From Sordaria brevicollis (Eukaryota > Ascomycota > Sordariomycetes > Sordariales > Sordariaceae): 64,000 bases of DNA. The stretch is taken from NCBI GenBank assembly GCA_033439795.1, contig JAUTDP010000002.1, positions 310,001 to 374,000 on the forward strand. Reading direction: 5' to 3'. A model generated the notes under the pieces. That model saw only the letters and a program-made list of their open reading frames with translations. It searched no databases and had not been told where the DNA came from. Below, one piece after another: positions 37,650-49,680 of the stretch. Numbering within the stretch: position 1 is the stretch's first letter; each line of letters begins with the position of its first letter. The position numbers and the translations under genes are program-made.

Positions 37650-37885
37650 TGTGACGGCATGGCCGTTAGGGTCCTTATGTGACGTCATGGTTACCTGTCA
37701 CTGGGACTGTCGCTAGCAGTCACCTATCGGTACCATTCACCTATCGCTAGGTCTAGGTATAAAACCTCGACCAATATATCCTACCTTCCGTATTTAGAAG
37801 TTTCCCTTCTTCTTCAATTCAGTATTTTCGATCCAACGTGTGCCTCGCTCTATCCTTAAACGTACAAAGGCCTCGCGCCGTTACA
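37650..37885 (+). repeat. 5' LTR of element D
   Basis: 236 bp. The first half retains CA and TG dinucleotides and looks almost unmutated. It contains TATAAAAC at 37757-37764, a plausible promoter TATA box. Confidence 0.88.
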
Positions 37886-39530
37886 ATACTAAATTCCTTC
37901 CCTTCTTAGGTCGTATAAATATTAGATTCTTTTTATATATTCGTCCTAGCGTTAGCAATATAGATTATATTTTATATCGATTTAATTAATCGGTATCAAT
38001 ACGCTTTATAATAAACGATATTAACGAATTTTACGGTAAAAAACGTTATCGTCCAATCTTTCGAATTCCCGAACCTATATTACCGGCGTTATTCGTAGTA
38101 CGATTAAATTAATTTCCAATTAATTAAATAATATTTTTTCTTTTTCCGTAAGAGGATTTAACCTTATAAATAAAATTAATAATTAAAGTATAATACCCTA
38201 AGGGATTTAGGATTGTAAATATATTTACTATTCAAATTAATTGAGAATAAATATATTAATGGGGTATAAACGCAGAAGCTTTATAATAATTTTAATTATT
38301 TATTTAAAATTCGTCCTATTTACTTTTTTAAACTTTATAATAAAAGTTCGCCTTTACGTATTTGCGCGTTTTACTTTAAATACGTCGCCTTTTCCTTTAT
38401 TACTTTAAAAAACTATAAAATATAAAAAAAAAAAAAAAACTTTAAAACCCTCTTCTTTCCCTTTCTCTTTCCAATAATTACCGAAATTACTCTCGGCTAA
38501 CTATAAACGATTATCGTTAATATAAACGCTAGTCCACCCTTTACTATAAATTAAATAATCTATACGTATTATAATAAATTAAATACTTTATATAATCGAA
38601 TTACCGAACTCAAAACTATATTTAATAATAGGTTTATTAAAATTATATTCCTTAACGTCAATAAATTTATTAATATTTAATATACTTTTAAATTTTAAAA
38701 ATTTATAATAGTCGCGAAATTACATATCGATAAACGAACTTTCGGTTCGGAGGAAGTTTAATTTTTTTATATTTATTTATATTTAAATTCGAAAATTTAA
38801 TCCTTTTTCGCTTATTTCTTTATTTAAACAAATAAATCCTATATTTATAACGCTTAGGTTTTATTTAAGGAATTATTTAAATACTTCGATAACCTTAATA
38901 AAGTCTATTAAATTTAAGAGCGTTTTTAAAACTTTAAATAAATTAAAGATAAATCGTTTATTACTTTCTTAATTAAATTCGAGCATTAATTTTACGCCGC
39001 TAAAATTAATAAATAGCTAGAAGATATTAAATTTACTTTTATCCGTTGTATAATTTTATTAAATATCCGTAAGAAATTTCACTTTATTCTAATATTTAAG
39101 AATTACGACGAATTCGTTATTAAAATTTAAAAGTTCGTTAAAGGAGGAACGGTTATTATTTCGTCGAATTATTCGGGTAATACTAATTATAATTATAATT
39201 ACGGTTTTTCGTCTTAAAATACGCGTTATACCGGTAATAAAAGCGATTATATAAAAATTAATAATATCGACATTCGTTTTAATTCCTTCGATTTTACGTA
39301 TATCCTTAAAAACCTTAAGGATAATAACGTTTCGTTTTATAATTCTTACGACGATTTCGACGCCTATATTACGGAATTAGAATAATACTACGTTAAATAA
39401 TATTAAATAAAGCCTTAATAACTTATAGATATAGATTTAGAACATTCTATTTAGAAGAGATTGGGATTTTTATATATATAATTAAATTCTTAATACTTTT
39501 GGGGTTGAAGCTTTTTCTTTAGGGGGGGAA
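37886..39530 (+). pseudogene. Element D gag-like remnant
   Basis: A decayed frame on the plus strand from about 38700 to 39430 has the character of a retrotransposon capsid domain: LFKELFKYFDN, then LNKVY, RFQNFK-like, SFITFLIKFEH and NIRKKFHF. This fits the gag pattern of a 'LF..L...F.D....A...L..L.Q' helix bundle. No protease, RT or integrase motif is seen before the 3' LTR. Confidence 0.55.
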
Positions 39531-39766
39531 TGTAATAATATAACCGTTAGGGTCCTTATATAACGTTATAATTACCTATTACTAAGATTATTGCTAGTAA
39601 TTACTTATCGGTGCTATTTACCTATCGCTAAGTTTAGGTATAAAACCTCGACTAGTATATCCCACCTTCCGTATTTGGAAGTTTCCCTTCTTCTTTAATT
39701 CAGTATTTTCGATCCAACGTATACCTCGCTCTGTCCTTAAACGTGCAAAGGCCTCGCGCCATTATA
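39531..39766 (+). repeat. 3' LTR of element D
   Basis: 236 bp, more strongly RIP-mutated than the 5' copy (for example TGTGACGGCATGG became TGTAATAATATAA). Confidence 0.88.
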
Positions 39767-40060
39767 ATAAGTAATTAATTATAATAATAATAACGTAAAT
39801 ATATTTATTAATAATCGTAAGCGATTACGCGCGGTCAATTTAGGGGGGTTATAAGGTATAGGGTATAAGGTGTAATATATAGTATATATAGGTTATTTAT
39901 ATTAGGGTATGCCTTGCGCGATTTAGATGTATTATTAAAATCGCAAAGTTTTTTTCGGAAATGTAATTAAATGTTTAAAACATTTTATAGGGCTAATTTA
40001 CTATACAAAACGGGGGAAGTTACATGTCAGGTGTCATCGGCTGTCATGTGGGTCCTCGAG

Positions 40061-40114
40061 GGTGTATGAAGTTAAAAAAGGGTGCGCGTAGATATTGGGG
40101 GCGGTGCGGCAAGT
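40061..40114 (-). repeat. Right terminal inverted repeat of the MULE
   Basis: 54 nt, the inverted partner of 19023-19075. On the minus strand it starts ACTTGCCGCACCGCCCCC. The flanking 40020-40060 is RIP-poor. Confidence 0.85.
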
Positions 40115-40546
40115 CAACTTTTCCTACCGTTACCCTCAATCACCACATATCACGAAGAAAGCTTTTGAGCTTGAATTTGGTAAAAGGCCTTTTAATTGAA
40201 AAAAATGAATGAAGCATGCTGGGGGGTGTTGTGTACAAACAATGGGGGCAAAAACAATCTAAGAAAAGGAAAAGACAGTTCAGGACCGGGCGAAAAGGAA
40301 CAGACTCCTTTCCCCCCTTCCTCACTCCAATTCTCGACCGGCTCGTGTGCTCAGCACCCGACTTTCGACTTCCACCTCTCCTCCACTCAACTCCCACCAC
40401 TTCTTTCAGCCACTCCATCCCCTCCTCCACCATATCCTCTTCTCCTCCTCTCTCCTCCTTCTCCTTCCTCCTCCTTATCCCATGATCTCCTCCATCTCCA
40501 TCCAAGACTCGCAGGTGTTCCTCCCAAGACCCAGCCCACCTCAAAC
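40115..40546. other. 3' flank of the crystallin-like gene
   Basis: GC-normal, pyrimidine-rich on the plus strand (TCCTCCTCTCTCC). No gene is seen. ORFs spanning it are shadows. Confidence 0.5.
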
Positions 40547-40921
40547 CTAAGCCTTAACACACTTCCAACTAGACGCCTTATCATTAATCCAATCCGGGAA
40601 AGCCGAGCTACCGGGGTTCTGGTTAAAGCTAAAGCCCGTACCCTTGCAATCCTTGTCGACCCAGATGGTGCACCGGAACCCGGCCTTGGCTTTTCCCGAA
40701 GAAGAGATGTCGTTGAAGTTGGACGGCAGGTTCTTGCAGTCGCCCGGGTTGGCGTTGCCGGTGAACTTGAGGTCCAGGAAGTTCTTGTTCTTCCAGAGGT
40801 CGATGAGGTCTTGGGCGCGGGCTTCGAGGATGGCGGCCTCGGGCTCTGGGGCGGGGGCGGGGGCGGGGGCCGCGATGGCGACGGTGGTGAGGAGGGAGAT
40901 GAGGAGGGTGGTGAGTTGCAT
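40547..40921 (-). CDS. Small secreted beta/gamma-crystallin-like protein, 124 aa
   Basis: The start is ATG at 40921. The frame is open upstream to 41083, but that part reads as leader, and a clear signal peptide begins at this Met (MQLTTLLISLLTTVAIAAPA). An Ala-Pro repeat, then Glu/Ala, follows as a likely propeptide up to ARA. The mature part has four cysteines: GDCKNL, FRCTIW, KDCKG, WKCVKA. The C-terminal IWVDKDCKGTG...NDKASSWKC pattern resembles one beta/gamma-crystallin Greek-key motif (the W/I-S-S-x-K/R-C ending is typical). Fungal secreted proteins of this kind are often antifungal or calcium-binding, but the role here is unknown. The gene sits alone in a 1.4-kb normal-GC island between two RIP-killed transposon blocks. 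No intron is needed. Confidence 0.78.
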   Translation of the reverse strand: MQLTTLLISLLTTVAIAAPAPAPAPEPEAAILEARAQDLIDLWKNKNFLDLKFTGNANPGDCKNLPSNFNDISSSGKAKAGFRCTIWVDKDCKGTGFSFNQNPGSSAFPDWINDKASSWKCVKA

Positions 40922-41546
40922 TTTGATGGGTTTGGGGGGTTGGTTGGTTGGTTTGTGGGAGAAGTGGGTTTGTTTGAGTTGGTTGTTTGGAGTGTGAATG
41001 TGGAAGTTGTTTGTTGATGCTGATGAGGAGAGAAGTTTGGCTGAAGGGGAGGATGGGATGGGGTGTTTTATACTTGTCGTCAAAGGCTTCTGATGCTCGA
41101 ATTGATGGTTTTGTGGTGAGTTCTAACTTTGTCGAGCTCTTCGCCTTCCTCCTTCGTTGTCCACCACCGACCGACATCACGAGGATTCTGATGTTGAGGA
41201 CCAACAGCATCAACCAGGAATAGCTTTCTCACATCATCACCATCATGACAATTGCCTCCTTCCAAAGTGCTCGCCAAACAAAGCAACCTTGGCTTGCATG
41301 CTAAGAAAGGCAACCTGAAAGATGATGTCTCGGCTTGTTAACTTGAACAAGCTGGAGTAACCACTACAACGTACATGAACAAAAACCACGCCCCTTATTC
41401 TCCAAAACACACTCAGCCAATTAACATCAATCTAACTAAAGAAAGATGTCTACCAAGCCTCATCTACGCCGCGCCTATTAACTCTGAGTCGCACTAGGCT
41501 GACGAGACGTGAGATAAGCCCAATCTATTTCGCCTGGCACTGCAGG
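40922..41546. other. Promoter side of the crystallin-like gene
   Basis: A G/T-rich leader with CACAAACCAACC-type motifs on the coding strand (40930-40980). The stretch ends at the CAGG target site of the next retroelement. No other gene is seen. Confidence 0.5.
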
Positions 41547-41690
41547 TGGGAAGGCGCAATTGGCGTACAGACGTTGGGAGTATAAAATGGTAGCTAGCGC
41601 AATAATTTCTTAGGCTTCTCTCTTTTATAATACAACCCCACTATTATCGTTAATCTAAACCTTTCCTTTTATGTACGCCAACTAATTATA
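41547..41690 (+). repeat. 5' LTR of element E
   Basis: 144 bp, moderately RIP-mutated in its second half. Confidence 0.88.
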
Positions 41691-44600
41691 TTTTTAGCGT
41701 ATCCTACCCAAAGGTATTATAATAATAGGGGTTTATTTATCTTTACGAAGTATTTAATTATTCGATAATAACCCCCCGATATAATTAACGTAATTAAGCC
41801 CGGCCGAGCCTAAACGAAAACGCGATCCGTACGCAAATTAAATTAAATCGAATCGAACTAATCGAAGCTACGATCGAACGAACCGAATATACGACGACAA
41901 TGGAGGGAAACCGTCGAAGGGAATATATATTAATACTTTCCGATATTAAGGGAAGTATAAAAAAATATAAATTAAGCTTGGAATTATATTATAATATTTT
42001 CGGACCCGAAAAATAAATTACTAATTGTAAAATAAAGCGAATTATCGAAATTTAATTAATACTTTCCGAAGAATAGGGGAAGACTAATATAAATAGTTAT
42101 TTTTAAAAATAAAGAAAGAGGGACGATTTCGTCGATTATATATTAATACTTTTTAAAAATAAATAGGGGAAGCCGGGAATAAGAAGAAGAAAGCGGAGGG
42201 ACGGAAAAAAAGGAAGGATATTAGAACGGGGAAATTCGGAAAGATAATTAATATTTAAAAGAAATAATAATATTAGGAATAAAGAACGGTATTTATTAAA
42301 AGTAAATATAAATATAGAAAATAATAAGCGAAAATGGATATAAAATATAAGAAGGGTGTAATAAAAAGTAAAAGATATAGGAGGGATATAAAATATAAAA
42401 GGAATATAACCAAATAAATAATTTAAAAGAAAACCTAATAATTAAATTCGAAAAGGAATAAATAATAAATACTATAGCGTTAAAATATATAAATACCTAT
42501 CTTACCTACCCTATTAAACCCTTTTCCTTTTTTCCCTATTAATAATATATTAATTAATACTTTAATTATTAAAATTATACTTTATAATATACTTATTATT
42601 ATTTATCTATTTTTTATACATTTAATAATTTATCCATTTTGCTCTTTATATATTTAAAATACTCATTTACCTTATACTAATACTTCTTCCATTTATTACC
42701 TCTCCTAAATACTTATATTTCGAAAGTAATACTATTACCCTAATTATATTTAACCTAAATTAATTATCCGAACCAAATTCAACCCTAACCCAACTACTTT
42801 TAAACCCGGCCCAATTAAATTCAATTAACGTTAAAAGTATCGGTTTATATATAAATTTAATTCGTTATTCCTATTAATATATTTACTCCTCCTCCTATTA
42901 TATTAATTCGTAAAGGAAATGCGTAATTATTTATAGAGAGTCGAAGTCTAACCGTAATAAATAGTACAAATCCCGTAGACCGAAATTTAAATAGCTTTAT
43001 TTTAATTACTGCCTACTAATTTTCTTAAAAACGCGTTTATAATTTTAATACCCAACTCACCCACTGCGATTATCTTATTCGCATTATCATTCTCCAATTT
43101 TTATAATTTAACGGCTTAATTTAATTATATTATTATATTAAAATTCTTAAAAACATTCTCTAACCTATTTAATAAAAACCTTATAAAATACCTAAAAGAT
43201 ATTAAACTATTTGTAAAACGGCTATTAAACCTATTTATAGAATAAAATATAAAGGAAATATAGGCCGCTTTTAAACGAAATTTAAAAAAGGTAACTAAAA
43301 ATTAATATTTTAATTTATTTAGGTTTAATTATAAATAATAAACTTATTAAATATTCTTTTTTAATAAATTTAAATTTCGTACTATCGATTAAAACCGGAT
43401 TATCGGGGCCTAAATATTAGTTTTTACTCAACGCCCCGGCGAAAAGCTTTATAATTATATCCGTCGAACGGAGGAACTATCGTATTGGTATTTTAATAAT
43501 TAATGGAAGGATTTAAAGGACCGACTTTTAATATAATTATATAATAACGGCTATAAAGCGGACCGGAAGCTATAAGAACGTATATAAAATCGATTATTCG
43601 GTAAAGGAATATTCGATATCGACGGCCTTTTAACGGACGCTACAACGCTTAATAATATCCGCGAAACTATTATTAATTATATTATTATACCGGACGACGA
43701 ATCGAATCCTTTCTTTAAATAATAAACGGCTATATCGGTAAATAATATCAATATAATAGAAGCCCTTCGGGAAATAGTTCGGGTATTTTTAACTATACGT
43801 AATTTATTATTAAGAAGATAAATATTTCCGGTATTTAGAAGTAATACGGGTAATACTTTTTATAATACCCTTAAATACTTATAATATAATTAATACCTAC
43901 CCCAAGCTTATAGCCCAATGGTTAACTTAAGCCGGCCGTACTAAATAAATAATATAATTAAGGATAATAATTAACTATACTAGACCGGAATAACTATACT
44001 ATACCTACAATAATTCTAATAGCCTCAAAATCTCTAATAATAGTAATTATATAAATAATAACTTTCCCAATAGTAATAATCGTATTAACCAACTCAATAA
44101 AATACATATTAACCCTAATAGTAATTCCAATAACCAATTTAACATTCTCAATAACAAATACCTACGAAATAACCCCAACCTTATTAATAAAATAAACGCT
44201 AAAACGAATAAGAAGTTTACTATTATAATTATTTATAAAAGGGATATTATACAACTATATATCCGGAACCGTTTAAATCGGAATAAAAAAAACGCATTAT
44301 TACTAATTACTTAAAAAATAGGAAGGAAATACCGCCCGAATTAATATATAACCTAAACGATAAAATAAAAGTATAAAATTATAATACTAACCCGAAGGTA
44401 ATAGAAATATATAATATACTAATAGCCGTACTATAACCCTTATATATAACGGGTATAATAGCGATAATAGGAAAAATTTAATAGATACGTCTACCCGTTT
44501 ATTATAACGTTAGTAAAATACCGGTTCTAAAGGGGTTCGTATTAATAGAATAATATATATTATCGGTAATTAATATAATTAAACTAATTAAACGTCCGAA

Positions 44601-47600
44601 ATACGCCTATATTATAAATAAAAATAAATATATAATAAATACAATACCAATCCGCCTTCGAACCGTAACCCCTAACCTAATCGGCCTAACCCTAATTAAA
44701 CTAATTAAATTAAGCCTAACCGTACTACGTACCTTAACGTAAAAGGGTACATTTAAATCTAAAATATTAAAACGGGAATAGGAGAAATAGCATTAAATAA
44801 AAAAAGAACTATTTAATAAAACGGTCGTATTTAAAGGTAAATAAAACACTATTCTAATTCGTATAATTAAGGGTTTAAAAAAATTTAATATTATAAACCA
44901 AATCCAAGACTAAAATATCACACTAAAATTAAAATAAATATTTAATCGGTTTCCCTAAATAAAGGTATAATTAATATATTTTATAAACTTTAACGAAGAA
45001 ATTAAACGCGGTCGTAAACGAGCGGCGGCCTCCAATCGTTTATAAACTAAATTACTATTTATAAACGATATTAGTATAAAAGAAATAAATATAAATATCG
45101 GTATCGCGCTCTCTAAAATACTTAAAATAAAATTCGGCTATATTAAGGGATAAATCGACTAAATACCTCTAAAACGATATTTAATCGATTATAAATCTTT
45201 ATTAAACCTAATTAATCCAATAATAATCGACGTACTAAACTTAGAACGTAAAAAAGTAAAATAAGAGTTCTTTATTAACTTTACAAATAATTTACACGCT
45301 TAAATTATTAAATACGTTAATTTTAAATTAATTATATATAAATTAACAGTATAATTACGCGCCTATATAATAGGAATAAATAATATATATAACCTACTAT
45401 TAAATAGAATATAATTATATCGCGTACAGGCCTAATTAGACTATTTCTATTACCGGATTACACTATAGGGTAAAAGAGGTTTCGAAATCACCGTCCCTTT
45501 ATTTAACGACCGCAAAGAAGAAATAAAACTACTAATCGAAGCGTTAATACCGGAATTATAAATACCGTATAAATTAAATAACGAAAACTATAATATTAAT
45601 GAAAATAAAAAATTCGCAATAGCGATAATCCAAAACGAGATATTCGTAGTAGCGGAGTTTACAACGGCGTCGATACCTAAAGCCTTATCGGAAAAAGGAT
45701 ACCGAAATTGAACTTAGGGCGATTTCGGAACGAAAATCCAAAATATAATATAGCGTTAATAATTTACCCAATTGAATTTAACCAAGCTGTAATAAGTATA
45801 TAAAAGGCAATAAGCAAATAGGTAACGGTAATACCGGTTAGAAGAATATTATTAGAAACGGATTTCTAAATCGTTAATTGCCTATTAACTATAATAAAAT
45901 AATATAATAAGGAATATAAGCGTAATTATTTCCTATTACCACCGGGAAATTAAGCTAATACCCTACTAGTATAGGCCCTACCGCTAATAATTCCTTATAA
46001 AGGGGGAAGCGCGAAATTAATTTATATATTAAACGTTAGAATTAACTATCCGAATACACTAATCGAAATTAATACGGGTAATCCCAATTAATTAAATATC
46101 TATAATAATAAAAGCAAAATAATATCGGCTCTAAACGGCCTAAATAATAAGGAATTAATATTAATAATTCTAAACTATAATAAAAATCGGGACGAATAAT
46201 CGAAACCTCGAATAAAACCAACCTCGACCGGGTCGATAGGCTAAAATACTCTTATTGTAAAAAAATTACCGATTTTAATAATTTAACCAATTTTAAAATA
46301 ATAACGGGAAGTAACGTAGCGACCTATTATCCGACTACTATTTATAGTATCCGACGTAAAAATATTTATATAAATTAACGATATCGGTATTAAATTAAAG
46401 GATATACTATTAAATAATACTTAAAGAATAAAAGCGGCCAAATTCGTTTATATATATAAAAATATATTTGTAATATAATTAAATAATATTAAACCGATGG
46501 ATTTAATAGAATATTTAATAAATTTAATCGAAAATATAATACTTTACCGATTAAAATAACTACGCTATACCCCTAAAGAACGTAATTTCGCCTACCGAAT
46601 ATTCTTAAAAATAGAGTAGGTTAATTAAATTTATCCGAAAGCTACGCTATAGGGAGCCTATATTAAATACCTAGTAAAGAGTAACGGGGATTTCTATATT
46701 ATAATAAATTACCGGCTAATAAATTATTAAATAATTAAACTTTAATAACTAATATATAACCGAAATAGGCTATTCTAATATATAATTATAAGAAAATACG
46801 GAATTTTCTTTCAAACGGACGCGGCCTATAGTTATTAAACGGTTTTAATAAAAGAGGAATATTAAAATTAAACGGGGTTTATTATACTAAATACCTAATA
46901 TATAAATAAACGGATACCCTAAAGGATATACGGCGCTCTATATACATATAACGAATTAACGGATAAAAGCTTCGGCTTATAACCGGTTTATAACGGTTAC
47001 TAAAGCCTAACCCTCCCCGGCTTATTTAAATACTATATAGAATAAAATATTTCGTTCGATTATTATATAAATAATTATAACATTTCGGCTAAAATATTAA
47101 ACGATATATACAATTTCTTATATTAATACTATTTCCCGCGTATTATATTTATACTAATCTACCTATTACTAAAAAAGATAATACTATTCAATACATTAAT
47201 AATATTAATAAGGTTTAAAATCTTTAGAAGTATACTAAAACTATCGCCGAAATATCGAAATCGGTTCGCTAAATAAATAAAGCCGGAAAACTATCTAAAG
47301 GGCCCGAAAGACTTAAATACATTCTTATATTTAATATTATATTTAAGGGAATATATACTAAGCCGAGCCGATTATACCCGTAAATTAAAAGAAGCTTATA
47401 TAATTTAAATACCGAAGATTATAAATAAAGGCCGGCTATTAACGCAATAGCGGTAAATATATAAAAATTAGCGTTAAGGGCCCGAATAAACCGAAGCATT
47501 TATTTATATATATAATTAAATTTAAAACCGTACAATTAAAATTATTATACCTGGAAAATAATTATACATTGCGGCCAATACGTCGAAAATAGGCATCGGG

Positions 47601-49680
47601 GCGGTATTAACCTAATTCAAAAATTCCCTAAAAAATACCGAAATTACCGATAAATATATAAAGGAATTAAATATTTTATTATTTATATCGTAGCGGTTAA
47701 ATAATACGGAGACCTATTATTATATAAACGAACGGGAAGCGTTAAGCATCTTACGCGTACTAACCGAATGCCGAACAATAATACTAAAATCCTTATTACC
47801 TATCCTAATATATACCGATTATTTAAACCTCCTATAAATCTTCAATTTAGAGGGGGACCTAATAGAATAGGTAATATACTAATTAAATCGGCTCAGTGAA
47901 TATAATATAATAATCGTATACTGGTTAATAAAGATAAAAATCGTATAAATTGTAAATAAATTATCCTAATTAAAATCGCTTATATTATAACAAGCCGAGA
48001 GATAGGACGAAAAAATCTTACCGTTCGTAAAAAAATAATTAAATTTAACTAAGTAAGAACCGGTTTAAAGGTAAACTAATTTAGGCCCAGTATACCTAGC
48101 GCGGCTCAAAGAGGGGAGTAATAGACTTCAAGAGGTAATATTATTATAAGGAAAAAAAAATAACGAAAAAACGAAAATAAAAATAAAAAAATATTATTAA
48201 AGGGAGGAATAATATATAGATTATTATATATTTTTAATAGAAGGAAAGTTAAAATTAAATTACTTATCGAAATTAGCGCGGTATAACGTATTAAGAAAGG
48301 CGGTAAAGTTTCGAATAATAGGATAGGATTTAATATTTAAGGAAAAAAAAGGGGAAATAATATAGTACGTTATAAAGGAAGAAGTAAAAATTATATTATT
48401 AGAATATTATAAAGTATATAAATACTTTGCCGGGGTAATAATACTACGTAAATTAAAGGGAAAATTATAATAGCCAATACGGTACTAAAATATAGAGGCG
48501 TATATACGGGGGTATAAAACGTACGCGGCGATTAAATTAAAACGGCGAATAATTATAGTACTATTATCGGTAATCGCTCTAAAACCGTAGGAATTAATAA
48601 GTACGGATTACATAAGTAATATTAACCTTCTGGGTCGGAATAGCGAAATATATATATACTTTATTATTAATTACTTTTTATAATTCTTTATAATTTACCC
48701 GATAAAAACGCTATTTATAAAAATAATACTACGGAATTAAAAACGGGCCGGACTAATTTTAGGGTACCTAAATTAAATTTATAATAATAATACCCAATAT
48801 TTCGCTTCGGCGGTACTTTACAAATAATTTAATAATAAAGGGACGAAGGTAATATATAAACCGGTCTACAACCCGTCGTTAATAGGGTTAATAAAACTAT
48901 ATATAAAATTAATAAAAACGGGGTTGAAGAAATAGGTAAGGGATAAATAATATCGAAATTTAAAGGACTAACTAACTATAATAAAAAACGTAATACTAAA
49001 TTTGAATAAACGGATTATAAAAGGAAGTATATATTCGCCGGCGTAAATTATATTAAAATAGAATTTACGAAACAAACCCGACTCGGTTCGACGAATAGTA
49101 AAAGAAGAATAAAAAGCGGGAAAAGTAATAAATATATAATTAAAAGAAATTAAATTAGAAGAATTATTTAAAGAGCGGGTCGAATAAATAAAAAAGAAAC
49201 GGGATAATAAAAAGGGAGAAATAATTATAAAAGTAAAAGAAAAGGAGCCGGAATTATCGGATTATAAATATAAAGTAAAAATACTAATATAGGAAAGGAT
49301 ATTAGAATATAAAGATATAAAAGTAAAAGGGTTTATAAAAGGAGGATTTAATAAATAAAATTAAAAGGCGCCGACGTTTATATTAAAATAAACGGGCCTA
49401 TAGGAAATTATAAAAATAATATCGAATATATCGGTAAAAATAATAAACCCGGTATTAAAGAGGAAAGTTAAGAAATTATACGTAAATAGCCTAAAACCGT
49501 AGAAAGTAAAAAAAAAGGACTAATTATAGTTAGATCCGGATAAAAAAGTAATAGTAAAATAACTAAAAGAAGGAATAGCGGAGATATAGCCGGAATTAAT
49601 TAAAGGTAAGGAGGAATTAAAATTAAATGAAGATATAAGGATAAATATACTAACGGAGGAGGAGAGAATAGTAAAATAAT
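41691..49680 (+). pseudogene. Element E gag-pol remnant
   Basis: A leader of about 1.2 kb contains three imperfect copies of a motif TTAATACTTT(CCGA)...GGGGAAG (about 41930, 42053 and 42139). A gag-like region (about 42900-44700) follows. RT is recognisable at about 46680-47290: INYRLIN, IFFQTDAAYSYQTV, and the YxDD box as YINN (about 47062-47076). RNase H follows with AANTSKIGIGAVL (about 47565-47610) and IYTDY (about 47810). Integrase has an HHCC-type finger decayed as EYYKVYKYFAG...IRGYKTYAA (about 48395-48530), then STDYISN. Stops fall at former Gln and Trp codons, as RIP predicts. Confidence 0.75.

Larger units (their letters stand above)
37650..39766 (+). mobile_element. Short gag-only LTR retrotransposon (element D), nested in the MULE
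   Basis: LTRs 37650-37885 and 39531-39766 are each 236 bp, TGTGACGG...TTACA and TGTAATAA...TTATA. A perfect ATAAG target duplication lies at 37645-37649 and 39767-39771. A polypurine tract AGGGGGGGAA at 39521-39530 directly precedes the 3' LTR. The interior is only 1645 bp, too short for pol. It is a non-autonomous element that would need enzymes from another gypsy or copia family. Confidence 0.9.
19023..40114 (-). mobile_element. Mutator-like DNA transposon (MULE), RIP-killed, with nested LTR elements
   Basis: It is bounded by inverted repeats 19023-19075 and 40061-40114. They begin ACTTGCCGCACCG, share AATATCTACGCGCACCC and end ATRCACC/ATACACC-like. They differ at about four positions plus one extra T. 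Removing the nested elements and one target duplicate each (20855-36118 and 37650-39771) leaves about 3.7 kb, a normal size for an autonomous MULE. The decayed transposase on the minus strand continues from the right segment to the left segment across the insertion, confirming that the two are one element. No clean target-site duplication is evident outside the inverted repeats; flanks TTAACTT and TCAACTT are only weakly similar. CpA is almost absent throughout, as expected for RIP. Confidence 0.8.

Noticed and set aside
19080..40060. CRISPR-like or centromeric satellite array as an explanation for the AT-rich block
   Set aside because: No regular spacer-repeat pattern or tandem satellite is present. 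LTR pairs, target duplications and pol motifs explain the block.
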